From contig JACMLC010000185.1 of the NCBI GenBank assembly GCA_014379795.1, positions 1 through 5,862 of the forward strand: a DNA stretch of 5,862 nucleotides, read 5' to 3'. Shown here piece by piece: positions 1 through 5,692 of the stretch (positions are counted from its first letter, which is position 1; each line of letters begins with the position of its first letter). This DNA comes from Pyrinomonadaceae bacterium (GTDB lineage: Bacteria > Acidobacteriota > Blastocatellia > Pyrinomonadales > Pyrinomonadaceae). The notes under the pieces were generated by a model. That model searched no databases. It was not told the origin of the DNA and saw nothing but the letters and a program-made list of their open reading frames with translations. Both the position numbers and the translations under genes were made by a program.

Positions 1-10
1 CTCCAGACAA

Positions 11-75
11 TTAAAGCCAGAGCATGCAAAATGTAATTCTTACTTTTGCCTTTTACCTTTTTACTTTTACCTTCT
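11..75. repeat. Heptad-repeat element A (pyrimidine arm plus core)
   Basis: Just past the sugar transferase stop codon, bases 39-73 read as five consecutive 7-mers: CTTACTT, TTGCCTT, TTACCTT, TTTACTT, TTACCTT. They are preceded by TTAAAGCCAGAGCAT (11-25), which resembles the core of elements B and C. The 10 bases visible left of the core do not continue as a purine heptad arm, so that arm is absent or lies elsewhere. No rho-independent terminator is apparent for the minus-strand genes in this stretch. Confidence 0.6.
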
Positions 76-1464
76 TCAGCGTGCGCCGCGACTGAAGATG
101 ATCGTTTTGATCGTCTCGAACAGTATCGCGGCATCGAGCAACAAGTTTTGATTCTTGATGTAATAAAGATCATATTGCAGCTTTTGCCGCGCGTCTTCGA
201 TCGAAGCTCCGTAAGGATATTTGATCTGCGCCCAGCCCGTCAGTCCCGGCGCGATCAGGTGTCTTTGCTCGTAGTAGGGAATCTCTTCCGCGAGCTGTTT
301 GATAAAGTGCGGGCGTTCGGGGCGCGGCCCGACAAAGTTCATGTCGCCGCGCAGAATGTTCCAGAACTGCGGAATCTCGTCCACGCGAATCCGGCGGATG
401 ATGCGCCCGACGCGCGTCGCGCGGTCGTCTCCGTCCTGCGCCCAGACTGGGCCGTCTTTCTCCGCGTCCATACGCATCGAGCGAAATTTCATCAAGACAA
501 ACTTGCGCCCGTTTTTTCCGACGCGCTCTTGCCTGTAAAGCACAGGCCCTTTGGATTCGAGCTTGATGAGAATCGCCGTCAGGATGGCAATCGGCAGCGA
601 CAAGAGCGCGCCGATGAGCGCGACGCCACGGTGCATAGCCATTCGCGTAAAGGCATTGAGCCGTGCCTGCCGCCCGCGTCCCGAAAAGATGAGCAGGCTG
701 GGGCGCACCATTCCAAGATGCACGCGCCCGGTCACGCGCTCGTAAAACGAACCGCATTCTTCGATAAAGACATCGCCGGACAAACTCAGTTTCAGGAGCT
801 GCTCGACGGGAAACTGCCCGCGCCGCTCGCCCATCGCAACGACGATGCGGTCTACGTTCTCGCGCTTGACGATCTCCATCAAATCCGAAGTCAGGCCGAT
901 GACGCGCGGGTTGATGAGGCTCTTGCCCAGCATCTCAGGGTCGTTGTCTGTAAAGCCGACGATGCGATAGCCCGCGTCGCGTCTTTCCAGAGCTTCGCGC
1001 GCGGTCTCGACGGCCATCTCGCCTGAGCCGACGATGATGATGCGCTCGCCTATGTGCGGATGCCCGAGCAGCCAGTGAATCGAGAGCCGCCAGCCGACCA
1101 TCAAGCCAAGAGCCAGCGGCAAAGCGATTAAAGAAACTCCGCGCCCGATCATCAGAGCGGGGATGGCATAGAAAGCCAGAGCCAGAGCCATCCATGCCAG
1201 ACCCAACGCTTGAATCAGGCGCAAGACCAGCTCGCGCCGGTCGTGCATGATGACGAAATCGTAAAGGTCGTAAAGATAAAACGCGCTCAGGCAGAAGACA
1301 GACGCCAGCGCCGCTTTATAAAAGCCGTGCTTCTCAATCAGCTCATAGTCAGCATCGAATGAGCCTAGACGCACGTAGACAGCGACGATCATGCCGCCGA
1401 AAAGCAACATCGCTTCGGCGAGAATCAGCAGGGCTGTGCGTGCGTTAAAGCGCGTGTTCTTCAA
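76..1464 (-). CDS. Undecaprenyl-phosphate sugar-1-phosphate transferase (WbaP/PglC superfamily)
   Basis: This 462-residue polytopic membrane enzyme starts EPS repeat-unit synthesis by moving a sugar-1-phosphate from a UDP-sugar to undecaprenyl phosphate; the sugar cannot be read from sequence. The start is TTG (1462-1464) overlapping the kinase TGA as TTGA, with AAGAGGA 12 nt upstream. The next Met (residue 20) would cut the first membrane helix. Layout: four N-terminal helices (about 11-31, 52-68, 83-103, 108-131); a Rossmann-like domain with RIIIVGSGEMA (141-151) and GFTDND (170-175); the membrane or re-entrant helix with a Pro break (about 280-301, P291); and the catalytic domain. This last has KFRSM (326-330), the Asp-Glu pair D362-E363 in RVDEIPQFWN, GDMNFVGPRPERP (373-385), PGLTGWAQIKYPYGAS (406-421) and DLYYIKN (432-438). 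The YPYGAS..DAR..L.YDLYYIKN ending and terminal GAR are typical of the PEP-CTERM-locus subfamily (TIGR03013-like). Confidence 0.95.
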   Translation of the reverse strand: MKNTRFNARTALLILAEAMLLFGGMIVAVYVRLGSFDADYELIEKHGFYKAALASVFCLSAFYLYDLYDFVIMHDRRELVLRLIQALGLAWMALALAFYAIPALMIGRGVSLIALPLALGLMVGWRLSIHWLLGHPHIGERIIIVGSGEMAVETAREALERRDAGYRIVGFTDNDPEMLGKSLINPRVIGLTSDLMEIVKRENVDRIVVAMGERRGQFPVEQLLKLSLSGDVFIEECGSFYERVTGRVHLGMVRPSLLIFSGRGRQARLNAFTRMAMHRGVALIGALLSLPIAILTAILIKLESKGPVLYRQERVGKNGRKFVLMKFRSMRMDAEKDGPVWAQDGDDRATRVGRIIRRIRVDEIPQFWNILRGDMNFVGPRPERPHFIKQLAEEIPYYEQRHLIAPGLTGWAQIKYPYGASIEDARQKLQYDLYYIKNQNLLLDAAILFETIKTIIFSRGAR

Positions 1465-2546
1465 GAGATGGCCTGTTCCTCTTCTTTCAGCTTGGCGCGG
1501 GCGATGATCGTTTCATCCGGGCGGCGGTCGCGGCGATAGTAGTAATTGCTTTCGGTCAATTGCTCGTAGCTGCGATTCAGGACGACGCCCAGCATACGGC
1601 TGCGCGGCAAAGTGTCCAGAATGCGATTGACCAAGGCATAACGCGTCTTGCTCGCGCGCACGACCAGCAGCGCGCCGTCCGCGCGATTAATCAAAACCGT
1701 GGCGTCCGTGAACAGCCCGAGCGGCGGCGCGTCTATGATGATGTAGTCGAAAAGGTCTCGCACCTCATCGAGAATGCTGCTGAACTTTGGCCCCGAAAGA
1801 AGCTCCGCGACATCGTCGCGCGCAGCCCCTCCGGGCAACAGATACAGGCCGGAAGGCTCCAGGCGTCGAATCGCCTGCTCTAAAGTCACCTCGCCGCCCA
1901 TCACTTCCGACAGCCCGACTTCGTCTTCCTCTTCAATCCCCAAATATTCCGTCAGGCACGGCTGGCGCAAATCGCTGTCAATCAAAAGACAACGCATCCC
2001 GTCCGTTTGCGCGAGCAGCCACGCGAGATTGAGCGCAGTCAAGCTCTTGCCTTCGGAGACGCCGGTGCTGGTGACGACGATGGACTTCATCTTCTTGCGC
2101 TGCGTCAGGTGTATGACGTGCGTGCGAAGCGAGCGGAGTTCTTCCGAGTAGGCCGAGCGCGGTTGTGTGATAGCGACCAAGTGTGGCTCGACGCGCGCTG
2201 CATTGATGTCCTGTGAGACACAGTGCAACACGCGCGTCGAACCGGCAGCGTCCAAAGTTGCCCCAGCAGCACGCGATGCTCCTCCGCCGGGGAGTGCCGA
2301 CCCGCCGGTTGCTTCGGTGTGCGCAGTGGACGCTGAGACTGAAACCGCCGCAGAGCTTTTAAAGATCGGAGAAAAATCCCACGGATGCGGCTCTTGCGCC
2401 GTAGTAGCTACGGCCTGCGGCGGCGGTATCGCAGCAGTCTTGTTCTCTCCGTTGCGGCTGGTTGAATTGTCATCGGGCTTGCGGCGCGCACCGTTACCGC
2501 TGCCATTGCCGTTAGCCTTTGTCAATGCTTCATAAACTCTTCCCAT
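1461..2546 (-). CDS. BY-family tyrosine autokinase (CpsD/CapB-like, XrtA-locus type)
   Basis: This 361-residue cytoplasmic bacterial tyrosine kinase phosphorylates its own tyrosine tail and, with the chain-length determinant, controls EPS polymerisation. The ATG at 2544-2546 follows GGGGGAG by 6 nt. The N-terminus MGRVYEALTKA matches the conserved opening helix of PEP-CTERM-locus kinases. Residues 12-115 are a low-complexity linker (NGNGSGNG, then Ala/Ser/Thr-rich) with an isolated EPHPWDFSP patch (52-60). The catalytic part has EELRSLRTHV (135-144), the P-loop TSTGVSEGKS (159-168), Walker A' LLIDSDLRQP (187-196), Walker B YIIIDAPP (268-275) and DGALLVVRA (290-298). The C-terminal phosphorylation cluster is small: Y335-Y337 in ESNYYYRRD. 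The P-loop departs from the usual PGEGKS or PSEGKS by having Val in place of Pro, but the essential GKS remains, so activity is expected. No membrane helix is present, fitting a two-gene kinase/adaptor arrangement. Confidence 0.94.
   Translation of the reverse strand: MGRVYEALTKANGNGSGNGARRKPDDNSTSRNGENKTAAIPPPQAVATTAQEPHPWDFSPIFKSSAAVSVSASTAHTEATGGSALPGGGASRAAGATLDAAGSTRVLHCVSQDINAARVEPHLVAITQPRSAYSEELRSLRTHVIHLTQRKKMKSIVVTSTGVSEGKSLTALNLAWLLAQTDGMRCLLIDSDLRQPCLTEYLGIEEEDEVGLSEVMGGEVTLEQAIRRLEPSGLYLLPGGAARDDVAELLSGPKFSSILDEVRDLFDYIIIDAPPLGLFTDATVLINRADGALLVVRASKTRYALVNRILDTLPRSRMLGVVLNRSYEQLTESNYYYRRDRRPDETIIARAKLKEEEQAIS
1477..1483 (-). promoter_or_regulatory. Ribosome binding site for the TTG-started sugar transferase
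   Basis: AAGAGGA on the minus strand, within the kinase 3' end, precedes the TTG by 12 nt. Spacing is long and the match partial. The TTGA overlap with the kinase stop suggests coupled re-initiation. Confidence 0.5.
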
Positions 2547-2549
2547 GAG

Positions 2550-3584
2550 TTACTCCCCCGTTAGTCCTGACCGGCGAAAAGCCGTCCCGACTTCTTCCGC
2601 GCCGGGTGCGGCTTCGACAGCCTCTTCGCGCATGGCGAGCGGAGAGGCTGCGGCTGATGAGCTGCCGGATGATAAATGGCCTGTTCCGGCGTTCCATAAT
2701 TCCGCGCGACCGGCGGCTGAGAAAATTCGTGCGGGAGCCTCGCGCTCCTCGCCCATTTGCCGCCCGCGATCCGAGCGCGGCAGCATGTCAAAAGTTTCTG
2801 CGACCTCTTCGATAATCGCGCGCCCGATGGTCGGCTCGCCCGACGCGTAGCCGGTCAGCAGCGCGTTGTCGCAAAGATTATTTATCTGTCGCGGGATGCC
2901 TTCGGAGCAGCGAAAGATAAAATCAACCGCACCCGGCGAAAAGATGTCCGTGCGCTCGGCTCCGGCCACGAGCAGGCGCGCGAAAATATATTTCTCTGTC
3001 TCATCAACATTCGGCAGCGGCTTAATCTGCCCGCGCAGGGCGACGCGCTGCTTGAGCTGGCGCAGCTCCGGCGTGTTCAAGACCTCGCGCAATTCCGGCT
3101 GCCCGGTCAAGACGATCTGTAACTGCTTTGCCGAATTGGATTCAAAGTTTGAGAGCAGGCGTATCTCCTCTAAAACGTATGGCGAGAGTCCCTGCGCCTC
3201 GTCAATGATGAGCACTGTGCGAAGCCCGCGCGCGTGGCGCGATTCGAGTGTCTTGCCAAGCTGAATCAGCAGCTCTGACTTCGTCTCCCACTCTCTGACA
3301 TCGAGCAGGGTTGTGAAGTATTGATAAAACTCCGGCACGGTCAGGCGCGGGTTAAAAACGTAAGCCACCAGCACCGTGCGATCAAGACGTTCCAGCATCC
3401 AGCGCAGGATTGTCGTCTTGCCCGTTCCGACTTCGCCCGTCACGACAATCAAGCCCTTGCCGTTTTCGATGCCGTAATGCAAATTCGCCATCACCTCTTT
3501 GTGCGAAGGCGTAAAGTAGATAAAGCGCGGATCGGGCGTCAGCGCGAAGGGCAGCTCTTGGAGTCCGTAAAATTCTCTATACAC
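2550..3584 (-). CDS. AAA+ ATPase, GspA/ExeA-like, XrtA (PEP-CTERM) EPS-locus type
   Basis: This 344-residue cytoplasmic P-loop ATPase starts at GTG (3582-3584), 11 nt after GGAGG. The N-terminus MYREFYGLQELPFALTPDPRF is the characteristic opening of the family, which confirms this start. Motifs: Walker A GEVGTGKTT (50-58), Walker B VLIIDEAQ (124-131), sensor-1-like LTGQPEL (159-165), arginine-bearing LKQRVALRG (177-185) and sensor-2 GIPRQINNLCDNAL (229-242). From about 267 to the end the protein becomes Ala/Ser/Glu-rich and probably disordered; there is no peptidoglycan-binding or transmembrane segment like that of ExeA/GspA secretion ATPases. The exosortase-associated subfamily (TIGR03015-like) is found beside EPS genes, and its exact role is not established. 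It probably powers or organises assembly of the export machinery. The stop codon is 3 bp from the kinase start, so the two are likely translationally coupled. Confidence 0.93.
   Translation of the reverse strand: MYREFYGLQELPFALTPDPRFIYFTPSHKEVMANLHYGIENGKGLIVVTGEVGTGKTTILRWMLERLDRTVLVAYVFNPRLTVPEFYQYFTTLLDVREWETKSELLIQLGKTLESRHARGLRTVLIIDEAQGLSPYVLEEIRLLSNFESNSAKQLQIVLTGQPELREVLNTPELRQLKQRVALRGQIKPLPNVDETEKYIFARLLVAGAERTDIFSPGAVDFIFRCSEGIPRQINNLCDNALLTGYASGEPTIGRAIIEEVAETFDMLPRSDRGRQMGEEREAPARIFSAAGRAELWNAGTGHLSSGSSSAAASPLAMREEAVEAAPGAEEVGTAFRRSGLTGE
2553..2559 (-). promoter_or_regulatory. Ribosome binding site of the kinase, inside the ATPase end
   Basis: GGGGGAG on the minus strand overlaps the last codons of the ATPase gene and lies 6 nt before the kinase ATG. 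With the 3-bp intergenic gap this points to translational coupling. Confidence 0.8.
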
Positions 3585-3595
3585 TCTCTTATCAA

Positions 3596-3600
3596 CCTCC
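3596..3600 (-). promoter_or_regulatory. Ribosome binding site for the GTG-started ATPase
   Basis: GGAGG on the minus strand lies 11 nt before the GTG start codon, a slightly long spacing. It lies between element B and the ATPase start, so its accessibility could be affected by folding of element B. Confidence 0.75.
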
Positions 3601-3609
3601 GGGGCAAGT

Positions 3610-3693
3610 GGAAGGATGAAGGATGAGGGATGAGGGATGAAGTAAAGACAAAATAGCTTTTATTTCATCCTTCATCCTTCCGCCTTCATCCTT
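3610..3693. repeat. Heptad-repeat hairpin element B
   Basis: The left arm holds four in-phase 7-mers (AAGGATG twice at 3612-3625, AGGGATG twice at 3626-3639), then AAGTAAA leading into the core. The right arm holds CATCCTT (3666-3672, 3673-3679), CCGCCTT (3680-3686) and CATCCTT (3687-3693). Bases 3610-3626 and 3665-3681 are a perfect 17-nt inverted repeat. Close to the centre, AAAG (3644-3647) and CTTT (3657-3660) can also pair around ACAAAATAG. The last heptad runs into the stop codon of the chain-length gene. Several pairing registers are possible because the arms are repetitive. Confidence 0.8.
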
Positions 3694-5309
3694 TACAGAA
3701 CAAAGCGGTCAAAGATGTGCGACAGCTTGAGCGCGAACGCGAGCAGCGGAATGCTGATGATGGTCGCTAAGACTCCGGCGGCGAGCCAGAGCGCGCGTCT
3801 TTGCGGCAGGCGGCGAGCCTCCTGCGGCGTCATCAGTTCAGGCACGGAAGCCAGCACCGGCAGGCTCGTATAGTGCGCCGCATCATCCAAAGTTTGAATC
3901 GTCATTAGGCGCGGCACTTCAAACATTAAGGCCAGCGCAAAGCCGACGCCGAGTCCGAGTCCGAGTCCGAGTCCGATCAGCGTCAGGCGTTTGGGCGCGA
4001 CCGGCGCGCTGGGCAAATTCGCAGGGTCTACGACCTGAATGGTTTCGCCCTGCGCGTTAATCTGCACGGTGGCGGCCAAATCCGCATCGCGTTTCTTTTC
4101 CAGCAATTGATCGTAGAGAGCTTTTTTGGTCTGGTAATCGCGGTTCATGGTTTCGAGCGCGACTTCCGCATCGGGAACGCTGTTGATGCGCGTCTGCATC
4201 TCCGCGATCTGTCCGTTGGCTTGCGCGAGAATGCCTTCCTGCCGCGCAATCTCGCTGTCCAGTTTTTCGATCTCGTAGCCGATGCTCTTGACGCGCAGGC
4301 TGGCGTTGTTGTTCACTCTGGATTTAATCCGCTCAGCTTTGGCATCCGCGTCCGTTTCCAACTGTTTCATCTCACGCAAGATGGAATCAAGCTGCGCCTG
4401 CTTTTTCTTGAGGTCGGGATTCTCCGGCCTGAGCGTGACCTTCATCTCCTGCAATTCGGACTCGACCGTTGCTTTCTGGCTGGAGAGCATCCCCCACGCA
4501 GGAGTATTTCGCGGGTTGTTCAAGCCCTCTGCTTCGACCGTGCTATCGCGTTCGGATTGTTCCTGATAATCCCCTAGCGTGCGACTGAGCAGCGTGCGCG
4601 AGTCGCGCATCCGCCCGATCTCCGTAATCAAAGTCTTCTGCTGCTCGCGAAGGCCGTTGAGCTGGCCGATCAAAGCTTGCGCGCTCGAAGGCAGGCGATT
4701 GACATTCGCCAGCATGTAATCCAGACGCGAGTTAGAAATATCGTCCAGCTCTTTTTGCGCCTTCTCAAGCTCGCTCTTGAAAAATTCTATCGTTTGCTTG
4801 GCGATGCTCTGCGCGTCCTCTGCTTGCGCGTTGACGTACTTGCTCGCCAGCTCGGACGTGACGGCGCGCGTCGCCTGCGGGTCGCGTCCCCTGAACGAGA
4901 TGCGAAAGCCCGGAACGTTGTTATCTTCGCGCTCCTCTATATCCACCATGATGCGGTTGCGCATCCGCTCGATAAGCTCTTCCATCGTCACGCCCTTTTG
5001 CCGCTCGTCCGCATACAAGTTGTATTTGACGATCAGCGGCTCAAGCGACGAGCGGCTTTGCACCTGCTTGTTGATGCTGTTGATGCGGAGCGACAAATCC
5101 TCGTTGGAGAGCTGCGGCACCATCCCTGTCGAAATCGTCGGCGCACGCACGCTCAGGAGCGTAGTTGATTCGTAGATATTGGGCAGGCTCCAGACGATCC
5201 ACGCGACGGCGCAGGCGATGGCGATGGCGGGCAGGATGATGAGCCACTTGCGACGCCAGAGAATCTGTGCGTACTCGCCCGGGGTTCGCTGGCGAAAATC
5301 AACGCTCAT
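3693..5309 (-). CDS. Polysaccharide chain-length determinant (Wzz/GumC-like, XrtA-locus type)
   Basis: This 538-residue inner-membrane protein sets EPS chain length and acts as the membrane partner of the BY-kinase encoded two genes downstream. The start is the ATG at 5307-5309, 9 nt after AAGGAG. The frame is open to an ATG at 5363, but that extension reads through a heptad repeat and lacks a ribosome site. Visible parts: Wzz-type N-terminus (EYAQILWRRKW, 12-22); first membrane helix at about 22-41; periplasmic region with long coiled coils (about 165-260 and 275-410); a GNVR-like segment before the second helix (VPDAEVALETMNRDY, 378-392); the Pro-rich PANLPSAPVAPKR (429-441); second membrane helix with a GLGLGLGLG run (about 442-463); a cytoplasmic stretch (TSLPVLASVPEL, 481-492) typical of kinase-partner Wzz proteins; and a third hydrophobic helix (507-528). 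No kinase domain is fused. The length fits the roughly 500-residue PEP-CTERM-associated subfamily. Confidence 0.93.
   Translation of the reverse strand: MSVDFRQRTPGEYAQILWRRKWLIILPAIAIACAVAWIVWSLPNIYESTTLLSVRAPTISTGMVPQLSNEDLSLRINSINKQVQSRSSLEPLIVKYNLYADERQKGVTMEELIERMRNRIMVDIEEREDNNVPGFRISFRGRDPQATRAVTSELASKYVNAQAEDAQSIAKQTIEFFKSELEKAQKELDDISNSRLDYMLANVNRLPSSAQALIGQLNGLREQQKTLITEIGRMRDSRTLLSRTLGDYQEQSERDSTVEAEGLNNPRNTPAWGMLSSQKATVESELQEMKVTLRPENPDLKKKQAQLDSILREMKQLETDADAKAERIKSRVNNNASLRVKSIGYEIEKLDSEIARQEGILAQANGQIAEMQTRINSVPDAEVALETMNRDYQTKKALYDQLLEKKRDADLAATVQINAQGETIQVVDPANLPSAPVAPKRLTLIGLGLGLGLGVGFALALMFEVPRLMTIQTLDDAAHYTSLPVLASVPELMTPQEARRLPQRRALWLAAGVLATIISIPLLAFALKLSHIFDRFVL
3949..3976. 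repeat. Hexanucleotide tandem repeat (CCGAGT)4 plus CCGA
   Basis: Four exact CCGAGT copies (3949-3972) and a partial fifth lie inside the chain-length determinant gene. On the coding strand they encode the alternating Gly-Leu run of the second membrane helix. The unit is two codons, so copy-number change would lengthen or shorten the helix without a frameshift. Confidence 0.85.
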
Positions 5310-5318
5310 GATGCGGCA

Positions 5319-5324
5319 CTCCTT
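5319..5324 (-). promoter_or_regulatory. Ribosome binding site deciding the chain-length gene start
   Basis: AAGGAG on the minus strand lies 9 nt before the ATG at 5307-5309. It favours this start over the in-frame ATG at 5361-5363, which would translate element C. Confidence 0.85.
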
Positions 5325-5330
5325 AAAAAC

Positions 5331-5390
5331 AGTGGTGAGTGATGAGTGATGAGTTAAAGGCACATAGCATCTTTCTCATCACTCATTACT
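5331..5390. repeat. Heptad-repeat hairpin element C
   Basis: The left arm is AGTGGTG, AGTGATG, AGTGATG (5331-5351), then AGTTAAA leading into the core. The right arm is CATCACT, CATTACT (5377-5390). Bases 5342-5353 and 5375-5386 form a perfect 12-bp inverted repeat, extended after a 2-nt bulge by AAAG/CTTT (5356-5359 with 5371-5374), leaving an 11-nt loop. It lies between the small membrane gene and the chain-length gene, 6 nt upstream of the latter's ribosome site in the transcript. Confidence 0.8.
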
Positions 5391-5473
5391 TTCGAGTTCA
5401 TGCGCTTCGTGCAAGATAGAGCGGGCAAGCTCTTTCAGTGCTTTGCGAGGCGCAGGAAATTATCAAATGCGCT

Positions 5474-5659
5474 TCAGAGAATTTCTTCGGAAGCGCGGCT
5501 GCGTTTCATGTGGCGGCGCACAAGCCCGGCGATGCCGGTCAGAATCGCGCCGACGATCAACAGGGCTGCCGGTTCGCGGCGACTGCTCAAGTTCAGCACG
5601 CAAAGCGCGGTCAGACTGAGCATCAATGCCAGAACTAAAGCTGCCGTAGTGGTTCTCAT
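5474..5659 (-). CDS. Small (61 aa) membrane protein with PEP-CTERM-like tail
   Basis: It has an ATG start and a TGA stop. The ribosome site is weak (AGAAAG, 5 nt before ATG). Residues 1-5 are polar with one Arg. Residues 6-23 form a hydrophobic segment resembling a signal peptide or anchor. A short linker, NLSSRR (23-28), leads into REPAALLIVGAILTGIAGLV (28-47). An arginine-rich end follows (RRHMKRSR, 48-55), then ASEEIL. The second half has the three parts of a PEP-CTERM signal in order: an EP dipeptide (E29-P30), a Leu/Gly-rich transmembrane helix, and a basic cluster. The Pro before EP is replaced by Arg. The PEP-CTERM reading fits the neighbouring exosortase-type EPS genes, but there is almost no mature domain to sort. 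The alternative is a plain two-helix hairpin membrane protein. There is no good lipobox near C20 (preceded by TAL). No database match can be claimed. Confidence 0.62.
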   Translation of the reverse strand: MRTTTAALVLALMLSLTALCVLNLSSRREPAALLIVGAILTGIAGLVRRHMKRSRASEEIL

Positions 5660-5692
5660 AAATACTTTCTGCCTGAGCTGTTCAGGACGCTT

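Larger units (their letters stand above)
5310..5473 (-). other. Intergenic gap before the chain-length gene
   Basis: This 164-bp gap holds element C and the AAGGAG site. The remaining part, 5391-5473, has only a weak 5-bp hairpin (AGAGC 5418-5422 with GCTCT 5429-5433) without a T run, so no terminator can be called. I saw no convincing -35/-10 pair. It is the longest gap in the window and the likeliest place for an internal promoter, but nothing in the sequence proves one. Confidence 0.4.

Noticed and set aside
170..757. Second minus-strand frame of 195 codons within the sugar transferase
   Set aside because: It is an out-of-frame reading of the same gene with an Arg/Ala-rich composition and no motif.
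46..1026. Long open frame on the plus strand (326 codons) opposite the sugar transferase
   Set aside because: It starts inside the heptad tract, is Arg/His/Asp-rich without a recognisable domain, and mirrors a clear enzyme gene on the other strand. Long antisense frames are expected at this GC content.
2545..3264. Plus-strand frames opposite the ATPase
   Set aside because: They have no conserved motifs, while the minus frame has the full set of AAA+ motifs.
3610..3693. CRISPR array or rho-independent terminator at element B
   Set aside because: Units are 7 bp without spacers, so it is not CRISPR. The stem is interrupted and AT/purine-patterned with no T run directly after it on the minus strand, so a terminator call is not supported.
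4107..5175. Plus-strand frames of 94-163 codons opposite the chain-length determinant
   Set aside because: They are antisense to a coiled-coil coding region with intact family features and have no domain or ribosome-site support.
5310..5363. Upstream ATG giving an 18-residue longer chain-length determinant
   Set aside because: The extension translates heptad element C, has no ribosome site, and is not needed by the Wzz fold; the downstream ATG has AAGGAG at 9 nt.
5672..5686. Palindrome CCTGA-GCTGT-TCAGG between the TPR and small genes, as a possible operator
   Set aside because: Arms are only 5 bp, it matches no operator I recognise, and such a repeat can occur by chance.
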